In this document: positions 1 to 12,326 of the stretch, one piece after another
Numbering within the stretch: the first letter of the stretch is position 1
Layout: every line of letters begins with the position of its first letter
Assembly: GCF_033118175.1 (NCBI RefSeq)
Contig: NW_026870906.1
Location: forward strand, 1,922,001-1,986,000
Reading direction: 5' to 3'
Length of the DNA stretch: 64,000 nt
Source of the DNA: Dama dama
Taxonomy: Eukaryota; Chordata; Mammalia; Artiodactyla; Cervidae
Translations under genes and position numbers: made by a program
The notes under the pieces: model-generated
Database searches by the model: none
What the model was told of the DNA's origin: nothing
Seen by the model: only the letters and a program-made list of their open reading frames with translations

Positions 1-1754
1 CCTTTTGAAGCTCTTCCTATTTTTCACACCTTTTCAGGCTCTTCATGCTTTTGAACACCGCTCCATGCTCCTCCTATTTTTCAGACCGTTTCATGCTCCT
101 CGTATTTTTCAGACCGTTTCAGGGTGTCCATGTTTTTGAACACCACTTCATGCTCCTATTTTTCAGACCGTTTCATACACCTCATGAATTTCACACCTTT
201 TGAACCTCTTCATATTTTTCACATTTTTGAAGCTCTTCATATATTTCACACCTTTTCAGTCTTTTCTTTTTTTTCAACACCACTTCATGCTCCGCCTATT
301 TTTCAGACCGTTTCATGTTCATCTCATTTTTGCCACCTTTTGAAGCTCTTCATATTTTTCACACCTTTTGAAGCTCTTCATATTTTTCACACGTTTTCAG
401 GCTCTTCATGTTTTTCAACACCGCCTCATGCTCCTCGTATTTTTCAGACCGTTTGATGCTCCTCATATTTTTGACACGTTTTGACGCTCTTCATATTTTT
501 CAAACCTTTTCAGGCTCTTCATGTTTTTGAACACCGCTTCATGCTCCTCCTATTTTTCAAACCTTTTGAAGCTCATCATATTTGTCACACCTTTTCAGGC
601 TCTTCATGTTTTTGAACACCGCTTCATGCTCCTCCTATTTTTCAAACCATTTGAAGCTCTTCATATTTTTCACACCTTTTGAAGCTCTTCATATTTTTCA
701 CACCTTTTGAAGCTCTTCATATTTTTCACACGTTTTCAGGCTCTTCATATTTTTCATCACCGCTTCATGCTTCTACTATTTTTCAGACCGTTTTATGCTC
801 CTCGTATTTTTCACAGATTTTAAAGCTCTTCATATTTTTCACACATTTTCAGGCTCTCAAGTTTTTGAACACAGCTTCATGCTTCTCCTATTTTTCAGAC
901 CGTTTAATGCTCCTCATGTATTTCACACCTTTTGAAGCTCTTCCTATTTTTCACACCTTTCAGGCTCTTCATGTTTTTGAAAACCGTTTCTTGCTTCTCC
1001 TATTTTTCAGACCGTTTCATGCTCCTCATATTTTTGACACGTTTTGAAGCTCTTCGTATTTTTCACACCTTTTCAGAATCTTCATGTTTATCAACACCGC
1101 TTCATGCTCTTCATATTTTTCAGACCGTTTTATGCTCATATCATTTTTGACACCTTGTCAAGCTCTTCATATTCTTCACACCTTTTGAAACTCTTCATAT
1201 TTTTCACAAGTTTTCAGGCTCTTCATGTTTTTCAACACCGCTTCATGCTCCTCCTATTTTTCAGACCGTTTCATGCTCCTCATATTTTTGACAACTTTTG
1301 AAGCTCTTCATTTTTCACACCTTTTCAGGCTTTTCATGTTTTTCACAACTGCTTCATGATCCTCATATTTTTCAGACCGTTTCATGCTCCTCATATTTTT
1401 GACACCTTTTGAAGCTCTTCATATTTTTCACACCTTTTCAGGCTCTTCATGTTTTTGAACACCGCTTCATGCTCCTCCTATTTTTCAGACCGTTTCATGC
1501 TCCTCTTGTATTTCACACCTTTTGAATCTCTTCATATTTTTCACACGTGTTCAGTCTCTTCATGTGTTTCAACACTGTTTCATGCTCCTCCTATTTTTCA
1601 GACTGTTTCATGCTCCTCATATTTTGACACGTTTTGAGGCTCTTCATAAATTTCACACCTTTTCAGGCTCTTCATGTTTTTGAACACCATTTATGTTCCT
1701 CCTATTTTTCAGACCGTTTCATGCTCCTAATATTTTTGACACCTTTTGAAGCCC
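1..1754 (+). repeat. Ordinary satellite array
   Basis: Diverged 113-bp units with several doubled or tripled A subunits (about 340-400 and 655-745) and D2-type units (CATGTATTTCAC near 916 and 1506). I see no gene and no block here that I could match elsewhere at length. Confidence 0.85.
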
Positions 1755-2280
1755 TTCATATCTTTCACACCTTTTCAGCCTCTTCATTTTTTTGAACACC
1801 GCTTCATGCTCCTTTTATTTTTCAGACCGTTTCTTGCTCCTCATATTTTTGACAACTTTTGAAGTTCTTCATATTTTTCGCACCTTTTCAGGCTCTTCAT
1901 GTTTTTGAACACCTCTTCATGCTCCTCTTCTTTTTCAGACCGTTTCATGCTCCTCATATTTTTCACACATTTTGAAGCTCTTCATATTTTTCACAGCTTT
2001 TCAGGCCCTTCATGTTTTGAACACCGTTTCATGCTCCTCCTATTTTCTGACCATTTCATGCTCGTCATATTTTTGACACCTTTTGAAGCTCCTCATATTT
2101 TTCACACCTTTAGAAGCTCTTCATATATTTCACACTTTTTCAAGCTCTTCATGTTTTCCAAACCGCTTCATGCTCCTCCTATTTTTCAGACCGTCTCATG
2201 TTCATCTCATTTTTGACAGCTTTTAAAGCTCATCATAATTTTCACACCTTTTGAAGCTCTTCATATATTTCACACCTTTT
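1755..2280 (+). repeat. Duplicated block, copy 1 (about 0.5 kb)
   Basis: It matches 4318-4844 at an offset of 2563-2564 bp. Shared rare changes include TCTTTCACACC, a C subunit reading GCTCCTTTTATTT, AACACCTCTTCATG, GCTCCTCTTCTTTTT, a B subunit ending TGTTTTGAACACCG, and TTTTCCAAACCGC. One single-base indel separates the copies. This is a dispersed copy of about 4.5 units, not a simple neighbour duplication. Confidence 0.85.
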
Positions 2281-2891
2281 GAAGCTCTTCATATTTTTCA
2301 CACCTTTTTAGGATCTTCAAGATTTTCAACACTGTTTCATGCTCCTCCTATTTTTCAGACCGTTTCATGCTCATCTCATTTTTGACACCTTTGGAAGCTC
2401 TTCATATTTTTCAAAGCTTTTGAAGCTCTTCATATTTTTCACACCTTTTCAGGCTCTTCATGTTTTTCAACACCGTTTCATGCTCCTCCTATTTTTCAAA
2501 CCGTTTCATGTTCCTCATAATTTTGACACCTTTTGAAGATCTTCATAATTTTCACACATTTTCAGGCTCTTCATGTGTTTGAACACCGCTTCATGTTCCT
2601 CCTATTTTTCAGACCGTTTCATGCTCCTCATATTTTTGACACCTTTTGAAGCCCTTCATATTTTTCATACCTTTTGAAGCTCTTCATGTTTTTGAACACT
2701 GCTTCATGCTCCTTGTATTATTCAGATCGTTTCATGCTCCTCATATTTTTGACACTTTTTGAGCTCTTCATATATTTCAAACCTTTTCAGGCTCTTCATG
2801 TTTTCGAACTCTGCTTCATGCTCCTCCAATTTTTCAAACCGTTTCATGATCCTCATGTATTTCACAGCATTGAACCTCTTCATATTTTTCA

Positions 2892-3117
2892 CACCTTTTC
2901 ATGCTCTTCATGTTTTTCCACAGCACTTCATGCTTCTCTTATTTTTCAGCCCGTTTCATGCTCCTCATGTATTTCACACCTTTTGAAGCTCTTCATATTT
3001 TTCACAGCTTTTCAGGCTCTTCATGTTTTTCCACAGCACTTCATGCTTCTCTTATTTTTCAGCCCGTTTCATGCTCCTCATGTATTTCACACCTTTTGAA
3101 GCTCTTCATATTTTTCA
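2892..3117 (+). repeat. Tandem duplication of one unit (2 x 113 bp)
   Basis: The rare string CCACAGCACTTCATGCTTC occurs at 2918 and again at 3031, exactly 113 bp apart, with the same following variants (TTCAGCCCG and CATGTATTTCAC). It shows a recent one-unit step of amplification. Confidence 0.85.
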
Positions 3118-4317
3118 CACCTTTTCAGGCTCTTCATGTTTTTGATCACCGTTTCATGCTCCTCCTATTTTTCAGACCATTTCATGCTCCTCATATTTTT
3201 GACAACTTTTGAAGCTCTTCATATTTTTCACACCTTTTCAGGCTCTTCATGTTTTTGAACACCGCTTCATGATCCTCCTGTTTTTCAGACCGTTTCATGC
3301 TCTTCATATTTGTGAAACATTTTGAAGCTCTTCATATTTTTCACACCTTTTCAGTCTCTTCATGTTTTTCACCACCACTTCATGCTCCTCCTATATTTCA
3401 GACAGTATCATGCTCCTCATATTTTTGACACCTTTCGAAGCTCTTCATATTTTTCACACCTTTTCAGGCTCTACATGTTTTTGAACACAGGTTGGTGCGC
3501 CTCCTATTTTTCAGAACGTTTCATGCTCCTCATATTTTTGACACCTTTTGAAGCTCTTCATATTTCTCACACCTTTTCAGGCTCTTCATGTCTTTCAACA
3601 CCACTTCATGCTCCTCCTATTTTTCAGACCGTTTCATGCTCATCTCAATTTTGACACCTTTTGAAGCTCTTCATATTTTTCACACATTTTCAGGCTCTTC
3701 ATGTTTTTCAACACCGTTTCATGCTCCTCCTATATTTCTGACCGTTTCATGCTCCTCATAATTTTGACACATTCTGAAGATCTTCATATTTTTCACATCT
3801 TTTCAGACTCTTCATGTTTTTGATCACCGTTTCATGCTCCTCCTAATTTTCAGACCGTTTCCTGCTGCTCATATTTTTACACCTTTTGAAGCTCTTCACA
3901 TTTTTCACACCATTTCAGGCTCTTCATGTTTTTCAACACCGCTTCCTGATCCTCCTATATTTCAGACCGTTTCATGCTCCTCATATTTTTGACACGGTTT
4001 GAAGCTCTTTGTATTTTTCACACCTTTTCAGGCTCTTCATGTTTTTGAACACTGCTTCATGCTCCTCCAATATTTCAGACCGTTTCATGCTCCTCGTATT
4101 TTTCAGACTGTTTCAGGTTGTCCATGTTTTTGAACACCATTTCATGCTCCTCCTATATTTCAGACAATTTCATGCTCCTCATACATTTGACATGTTTTGA
4201 AGCTCTTCATATTTTTCACAACTTTTCAGGCTCTTCATGTTTTTGAACACAGTTTCATGCTCCTCCTATTTTTCAGACCGTTTCATGCTCCTCATGTTTT
4301 TGACACCGTTGAAGCTC

Positions 4318-4844
4318 TTCATATCTTTCACACCTTTTCAGGCTCTTCATTTTTTTGAACACCGCTTCATGCTCCTTTTATTTTTCAGACCGTTTCTTGC
4401 TCCTCATATTTTTGACAACTTTTGCAGTTCTTCATATTTTTCGCACCTTTTCAGGCTCTTCATGTTTTTGAACACCTCTTCATGCTCCTCTTCTTTTTCA
4501 GACCGTTTCATGCTCCTCATATTTTTCACACCTTTTGAAGCTCTTCATATTTTTCACACCTTTTCAGGCCCTTCATGTTTTGAACACCGTTTCATGCTCC
4601 TCCTATTTTTCTGACCATTTCATGCTCGTCATATTTTTGACACCTTTTGAAGCTCCTCATATTTTTCACACCTTTAGAAGCTCTTCATATATTTCACGCT
4701 TTTTCAAGCTCTTCATGTTTTCCAAACCGCTTCATGCTCGTCCTATTTTTCAGACCGTCTCATGTTCATCTCATTTTTGACAGCTTTTAAAGCTCATCAT
4801 ATTTTTCACACCTTTTGAAGCTCTTCATATATTTCACACCTTTT
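4318..4844 (+). repeat. Duplicated block, copy 2 (about 0.5 kb)
   Basis: Counterpart of 1755-2280. It keeps the same private variants in the same order, with a few substitutions and one extra T in a T-run. After 4844 the two copies diverge: this one continues into a B-like subunit and the other into a repeated A. Confidence 0.85.
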
Positions 4845-7180
4845 CAAGCTCTTCATGTTTTCCACACCGCTTCATGCTCCTCCTATTTTTCAGACTGTCT
4901 CATTCTCCTCATGTATTTCACAGCTTTTGATGCTCTTCATATTTTTCACAGCTTTTCAGTCTCTTCATTTTTTTGAACAGTGCTTCATGCTCCTCCTATT
5001 TTTCAGACCGTTTCAGGCTCCTCATATTTTTGACACCTTTTGAAGCTCTTCATATTTTTCAATACCTTTTCAGGCTCTTCATGTTTCTCACCACCGCTTC
5101 ATGCTCCTCCTATTTTTCAGACCGTTTCATGCTCCTCTAATTTCTGACACCTTTTGAAGCTCTTCATATATTTCACACCTTTTCAGTCTCTTCATGTTTT
5201 TCAACACCGCTTCATGCTCCTCCTATTTTTCAAACCGTTTCATGCTCATCTCATTTTTGACACCTTCTGAAGCTCTTCATATTTTTCACACCTTTTGAAG
5301 CTCTTCATATTTTTCACACCTTTTCAGTCTCTTCATGTTTTTCGACACAGCTTCATGCTCCTTCTATTTTTCAAACCGTTTCATGCTTCTCATGTATTTC
5401 ACACCTTTTGAAGCTCATCATATTTTTCAAACGTTTTCAGGCTCTTCATTTTTTGAACACCATTCATGCTCCTGCTATTTTTCAGACCATCTCATGCTCC
5501 TTATATTTTTGACACATTTTGAATCTCTTCATATTTTTCACACCTTTTAAGGCTCTTCATGTTTTTCAACACCGCTTCATGCTCCTCCTATTTTTCAGAC
5601 CGTTTCATGCTCCTCTTGTATTTCACACGTTTTGAAGCTCTTCATATTTTTCACACATTTTCAGGCTCTTCATGTTTTTCAACACCGCTTCATTCTCTTC
5701 CTATTTTTCAGACCATTTCATGCTCCTCATAGTTTTGATACCATTCGAAGCTCTTCATATTTTTGACACCTTTTCATGCTCTTCATGTTATTCAACACCG
5801 CTTCATGCTCCTACTATTTTTCAGAACATTTCATGCTCCTCCTATTTTTCAGACCGTTTCATGCTCCTCATATTTTTGACACCTTTTGAAGCTCTTCATG
5901 TATTTCACAACTTTTCAGGCTCTTCATGTTTTTGAACACCGCTTCATGCTCCTCCAATTTTCAGACCGTTTCATGCTCCTCATATTTTTGACACCTTTTG
6001 AAGCTCTTCATATTTTTCGCACCTTTTCAGGCTCTTCATGTTTTTGAACACGGTTTCATGCTCCTCCTATTTTTCAGACCGTTTCATGCTCCTCATGTAT
6101 TTCACACCTTCTGAAGCTCTTCATATTTTTCACACGTTTTGAAGCTCTTCATATTTTTATACGTTTTCAGGCTCTTCATGTTTTTCACAACCGCTTCATG
6201 CTCCTCCTATTTTTCAAACCGTTTCATGCTCCTCGTATTTTTGACACGTTTGAGGCTCCTCATATTTTTCACACCTTTTCAGGCTCTTCATGTTTTTGAA
6301 CACCGTTTCATGATCCTCCTATTTTTCAAACCGTTTCATGCTCCTCATGTATTTCACACCTTCTGGAGCTCTTCATATTTCTCACACGTTTTGAAGCTCT
6401 TCATATTTTTCACACCTTTTCATGCTCTTCATGTATTTGACCACCGCTTCATGCTCCTCCTATTTTTCAGACCATTTCATGCTCCTCATATTTTTGACAC
6501 CTTTTGAAGCTCTTCGTATTTTTCACAAGTTTTCAGGTTCTTCATGATTTTCAACACGACTTCATGCTCCTCCTATTTTTCAGACTGTTTCATGCTCCTC
6601 ATATATTTGACACCTTTTGAAGCTCTTCACATATTTCAAACAATTTCAGAATCTTCATCTTTTTCAGAACCGTTTCATTCTCCTCCTATTTTTCAGACCC
6701 TTTCATGCTCCACATATTTTTGTCACCTTTTGAAGCTCTTCATATTTTTCACACCTTTTCAGGATCTTCATGTTTTTAAACACCGCTTCATGCTCTTCCT
6801 ATTTTTCAGAGCTTTTCATTCTCCTCCCATTTTTGACACATTTTGAAACTCTTCATATTTTTCACAATTTTTCAGGCTCTTCATATTTTTGAACACCGCT
6901 TCATGCACCTCCTATTTTTCAGACCCTTTCAGATTACTCATATTTTTGACACCTTTTGAAGCTCTTCATATATTTCACACTTTGTCAGGCTCTTCATGTT
7001 TTTCAACACCGCTTCATGCTCCTCCTATTTTTCAGACCATTTCATGCTCCTCATATTTTTGACACCTTTTGAAGCTCTTCATAATTTTCACACCTTTTCA
7101 TGCTCTTCATCTTTTTCAAAACAGTTTCACTCTCATCCTAATTTTCAGACTGTTTCTTGCTCCTCATATTTTTGACAGCT
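4845..7180 (+). repeat. Ordinary satellite array
   Basis: Mixed 113-bp units with a D3 plus double-A unit near 5240-5330 and several D2 units (about 5390, 5615, 6092 and 6350). Nothing other than satellite is visible. Confidence 0.85.
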
Positions 7181-7404
7181 TTTGAAGCTCTTCATATTTT
7201 TCACACCTTGTCAGGCTCTTCATGTTTTTCAACACCGCTTTGTGCTCCTCCTATTTTTCAGTCATTTCATGCTTCTCATATATTTGACACCTTTTGAAGC
7301 TCTTCATATTTTTCACACCTTTTCAGGCTCTTCATGTTTTTCAACACCGCTTTGTGCTCCTCCTATTTTTCACTCATTTCATGCTTCTCATATTTTTGAC
7401 ACCT
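7181..7404 (+). repeat. Tandem duplication of one unit (2 x 112 bp)
   Basis: Two adjacent units share the rare C start GCTTTGTGCTCC and a shortened C/D joint (TTTTTCAGTCATTTC or TTTTTCACTCATTTC), spaced 112 bp. The same variant unit recurs near 8360, 13507, 16800 and 21738, so it belongs to the module A family. Confidence 0.8.
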
Positions 7405-7739
7405 TTTGAAGTTCTACATATTTTTCACAGATTTTCATTCTCTTCATCTTCTTCAAAACCATTTCATGCTCATCCTATTTTTCAGACTGTTTCATGCTCC
7501 TCATATATTTGACAATTTTTGCAGCTCTTCATATTTTTCACACCGTTTCAGGCTCTTCATGTTTCTCATCAAAGCTTCAGGCTCCTCCTATTTTTCAGAC
7601 CGTTTCATGCTCCTTATATTTTTGAGAACTTTTGAAGCTCTTCATGTTTTTCACACATTTTCAGGCTCTTCATGTTTTTGAGCCCAGCTTCATGCTCCTC
7701 AGATTTTTCAGACCGTTTCATGCTCCTCATATTTTTGAC

Positions 7740-8435
7740 ACCTTTGAAGCTGTTCATATATTTCAAACCTTTTCAGGCTCTTCATGTTTTTCAACACCGC
7801 TTCATTCTCCACCTATTTTTCAGTCGTTTCATGCTTCTCATATTTTGGACACCTTTTGAAGCTCTTCATATTTTCACACCTTTTCATGCTCTTCATCTTT
7901 TTCAAAACCGTTTCATGCTCATCCTATTTTTCAGGCTGTTTCGTGCTCCTCATATTTTTGACACATTTTGACGCTCTTCATATTTTTCAAACCTTTTCAG
8001 GATCTGCATGTTTTTGAAGACCGATTCATGCTCCTCCTATTTTTCAGACCGTTTCATGCTCCTCATATTTTTGACACCTTTTGAAGCTCTTCATATATTT
8101 CACACCTTTTCAGGATTTCATGTTTTTCAACACCGCTTCATGCTGCTTCTATTTTCATACCGTTTCATGCTTCTCATATTTTTGATAACTTTTGAAACTC
8201 TTCATAATTTTCACACGTTTTCTTATTCTTCATCTTTTTCAAAACAGTTTCATTCTCATCGTAATTTTCAAACTGTTTCATGCTCCTCATATTTTTGACA
8301 ACTTTTGAAGCTCTTCATATTTTTCACACCTTTTCAGGCTCTTCATGTTTTTCAACACCGCTTTGTGCTCCTCCTATTTTTCAGTCATTTCATGCTTCTC
8401 ATATTTTTGACACCTTTTGAAGCTCTTCATATTTT
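7740..8435 (+). repeat. Module A core, copy 0
   Basis: It matches 12888-13583 at a constant offset of 5148 bp. Diagnostic order of variants: CCACCTATTTTTCAGTCG, GGACACC, a B subunit with GATCTGCATGTTTTTGAAG, a shortened B reading CAGGATTTCATGTTT, then TTTTCATACCG. It is clearly older than the other module A copies because it carries more private changes, for example TTATTCTTCATC and CATCGTAATTTTC near 8224-8265. Confidence 0.85.
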
Positions 8436-8899
8436 TCACACCTTTTCAGGCCATTCATGTTTTTCAGCACCGCTTCATGCTCCTCCTATTTTTCAGTCAT
8501 TTGATGCTTCTCATATATTTGACACATTTTGAAGCTCTTCATATTTTTCACACCTTTTCAGGCTCTTCATGTTTTTGAACCCCGCTTCATGCACCTCATA
8601 TTTTTCAGACCGTTTCAGGCTTCTCCTAATTTTGACACCTTTTGAAGCATTTCATATATTTCACTCCTTGTCATGCTATTCATGTTTTTCAACAGCGCTT
8701 ATTGCTCCTCCTCTATTTCAGACCGTTTCATGCTCCTCATATTTTTCACAACTTTTGAAGCTCTTCATATTTTTCATACATTTTCAGGCTCTTCATGTTC
8801 TTGACCACCGCTTCATGCTCCTCCTATTTTTCAGACCGTTTCATGCTCCTCGTATTTTTGACACCTTTTCAAGCTCTTCATATTTTTCACACGTTTTCA

Positions 8900-9560
8900 A
8901 TCTCTTCATGTTTTTCAACACCACTTCATGCTCCTCCTATTTTTCAGACTGTTTCATGCTCCTCATATTTTTCACACCTTTTGAAGCTCTTCATATTTTT
9001 CACACCTTTTCAGGCTCTTCACCTTTTTCACAACCGTTTCTTGCCCATACTATTTTTCAGACCGTTTCGTGCGTCTCATGTTTTTGACAACTTTTGAAGC
9101 TCTTCATATTTTTCTTTTTTTTTGAAGCTCTTCATATTTTTCACACGTTTTCAGTCTCTTCATGTTTTTCAACACCGCTTCATGCTTCTTCTCTTTTTCA
9201 GACCGTTTCATGCTCCTCCTATTTTTGACACGTTTTGAAGCTCTTCATATTTTTCACACCTTTTAGGCTCTTCATGTTTTCCAACACAGTTTCATGCTCC
9301 TCCTATGTTTCAGACCGTTTCATGCTCCTCATAATTTTGACAACTTTTGAAGATCGTCATATTTTTCACACCTTTTCAGGCTCTTCATGTTTTTCAACAC
9401 CACTTCATGTTCCTCTTGTTTTTCAGACCGTTTCACGCTCCTCATATTTTTGACACATTTTAATCTCTTCATATTTTTCACACCTGTTCAGGCTCTTCAT
9501 GTTTTTGAACACCACTTCATGCTCCTCATATTTTTCATATCGTTTCATGCTCTTCATATT
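8900..9560 (+). repeat. Long-distance duplicated block, copy 1
   Basis: It matches 47427-48088 at an offset of 38526-38528 bp. Shared rare features: CTTCACCTTTTTCA, CTTGCCCATACTATTT, GTGCGTCTCATRT, a damaged A with extra T (around 9107-9122), TTTTCCAACACAG, GAAGATCGTCATA, and CATATCG at 9536. This is the most distant block pair I could pair up in the window. Confidence 0.85.
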
Positions 9561-12326
9561 TTTGACACATTTTGAATCTCTTCATATTTTTCACACCTTT
9601 TCAGGCTCTTCATGTTTCTGAACACCGTTTTATGCTCCTCATATTTTTACATGTTTTGAAACTCTTCATATTTTTCACACCTTTTCAGGCTCTTCATATT
9701 TTTCAACACCGCTTCATGGTCCTCCTATTTTTCAGGCCGTTTCATGCTTCTTATATTTTTGACTACTTTTGAAGCTCTTCATATATTTCACTCCTTTTTA
9801 GGCTCTTCGTGTTTTTCAACACCGTTTCATGCTCCTCCTATTTTTCAGACCATTTCCTGCTCCTCATATTTTTGACAACTTTTGGAGCTCTTCATACATT
9901 TCACACATTTTCAGACCCTTCATGTTTTTCAACACCGCTTTATGCTGCACCTATATTTCAGAACAGTTTCATGCTCCTCATATTTTTGACACTTTTTGAA
10001 ACTCTTCTTATTTTTCACACCTTGTCAGGCTCTTCATGTTTTTGAACACCGCTTCATGCTCCACATATTTTTAAGACCGTTTCATGCTCCTCATATTTTT
10101 CACACATTTTCAGGCTCTTCATGTTTTTGAACACCATTTCATACTTCTCATATTTTTGACACCTTTTGAAGCTCTTCATATATTTCACTCCTCTTCAGGC
10201 TCTTCGCGGTTTTCAACACCATTACATGCTCCTCCTGTTTTTCAGACCGTTTCATGCTCCTCATATTTTTGACACCTTTTGAAGCTCTTCATATTTTTCA
10301 AACCTTTTCAGGCTCTTCATGTTTTTCAGCACCATTTGATGCTCCTCCTATTTTTCAGACCGTTTCATGCTCCTCATATTTTTGACACCTATTGAAACTC
10401 TTCATATATTTCACACCTTTTGAGGCTCTTCATCTTTTTCACACCTTTTCAGGCTCTTCATGTTTTTCACACATTTTCAGGCTCTTCATGGTTTTCAGAC
10501 CTTTTCAGGCTCTTCATATTTTTCAACACCGTTTCATGCTCCTTCTATTTTTCAGACTGTTTCATGTTCCTCATATTTTTGACACCCTTGAAGCTCTTCA
10601 TATATTTCACACCTTTTCAGGCTCTTCATGGTTTTGAACACCGCTTCATGCTCCTCGTATTTTTTAGACTGTTTCGTACTCCTCATATTTATGACACGTT
10701 TTGAAACTCTTCATATATTTCACACCTTTTCAGCCTCTTCATGTATTTCAACACCACTTATGCTCCTCCTATTTTTCAGACCGTTTCATGCTCCTCATAT
10801 TTTTGACACCTTTTGAAGCTCTTAATATTTTTCACACCTTTTCAGGCTCTTCATGTTTTTCAACACCCCTTCATGCTATTCCTATTTTTCAGACCGTTCG
10901 TGCTCCTCATATTTTTGACACCTTTTGAAGCTCTTCAAATATTTCACACCTTTTCAGGCTCTTCATGTTTTTCAACAACGCTCATGCTCCTCATATTTTT
11001 GACACCTTTTGAATCTCGTCATATATTTCACTTCTTTTCAGGATATTCATGTTTTTCAACACCGCTTCATGCTCCTCATATGTTTGATACCTTTTGAAGC
11101 TCTTCTTATGTTTCACACATTTTCAGGCTCTTCATGTTTTCAACACCGCTTCATGCACCTCTTATTTTTCAGATTGTATCATGCACCTCATATTTTTTAC
11201 AGCTTCTGAAGCTCTTCATATATTTCACACCTTTTCAGGCTCTTCATGTTTTTGAACAACGCGTCATGCTTTTCCTATTTTTCAGACTGTTTCATGCACC
11301 TCATATTTTTGACACTTTTTGAAGCTCTTCATATTTTTCACACCTTTTCAGGCTCTTTATGTTTTTGAGCACCGTTTCATGTTCCTCCAATATTTCAGAC
11401 CGTTTCATGCTCCTCATATTTTTGACACTTTTTGAACCTCTTCATATTTTCCTATCCTTTTCAGGCTCTTCATGTTTTGAGGACCGTTTCATGTTCCTCC
11501 AATATTTCAGACCGTTTCATGCTCCTCGTATTTTTGACACTTTTTGAACCTCTTCATATTTTCCAATCCTTCTCAGGCTTTTCAAGTTTTTCAACACTTT
11601 TTCATGCTCCTCCTGTTTTTCAAAACGTTTCGTGATCCTCTTATTTTTCAGACCGTTTCATGCTCCTCATATTTTTACACCTTTTGAAGCTCTTCACATT
11701 TTTTGCACTTTTTAATGCTCTTCATATTCTTGAAAACCGCTTCATGCTCCTCATATTTTTGACACCTTTTGAAGCTCTTCATATTTTTCACACTTTTTCA
11801 GTCTCTTCATATTTTTCAACACCGCTTCAAGGTCCTCTTATTTTTCAGACCGTTTCATGCTCCTCATATTTTTCACACATTTTGAAGCTCTTCATATTTT
11901 TCACACCTTTTCAGGCTCTTCATGTTTTTCAACACCGCTTCATGCTCTCCTATTTTCAGACCGTTTCATGCTCCACATATTTTTGACACCTTTTGAAGCT
12001 CTTCTTATTTTTCACACCTTTTCAGGCTCTTCATGTTTTTGAACACAGCTTCATGCTCCTCCTATTTTTCAGACCGTTTCATGCTCCTCATATTTTTGAC
12101 ACCTTTTGAATCTCTTCATATTTTTCACACCTTTTCATGCTCTTCATGGTTTTCAACACCAATTCATGCTCCTCCTATTTTTCAGACCGTTTCATGCTCC
12201 TCATATTTTTGACAACTTTTGAATCTCTTCATATTTTTCACACCTTTTCAGGCTCTTCATTTTTTTCAACACCGCTTCATGCTCCTCCTATTTTCAATCC
12301 GTTTCTTTCTCCTCATATTTTTGACA
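9561..12326 (+). repeat. Ordinary satellite array
   Basis: Satellite units with many single-base and subunit-scale changes. A run of A/B-type subunits at 10390-10530 is listed separately. A short repeat of TGTTCCTCCAATATTTCAG occurs near 11379 and 11491 (about one unit apart). No gene is visible. Confidence 0.85.
10390..10530 (+). repeat. Run of five A/B-type subunits without C or D
   Basis: Starts at 10390, 10418, 10446, 10474 and 10502 are exactly 28 bp apart. The C and D subunits are missing over this stretch, so the local period is 28 bp instead of 113 bp. It looks like subunit-level slippage or unequal exchange between A and B. Confidence 0.85.

Noticed and set aside
3480..3520. Unusual patch GGTTGGTGCGCC as foreign sequence
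   Set aside because: It is a cluster of substitutions at a B/C joint; both sides align normally to the unit.
8569..9087. The longest + strand frame (172 codons), as a possible gene
   Set aside because: It crosses five satellite units, changes subunit frame as expected from the 113-bp period, and has the same repeated peptide words as all others. It also overlaps another long frame (8795-9097) in a second frame. No coding signal apart from the lack of stops.
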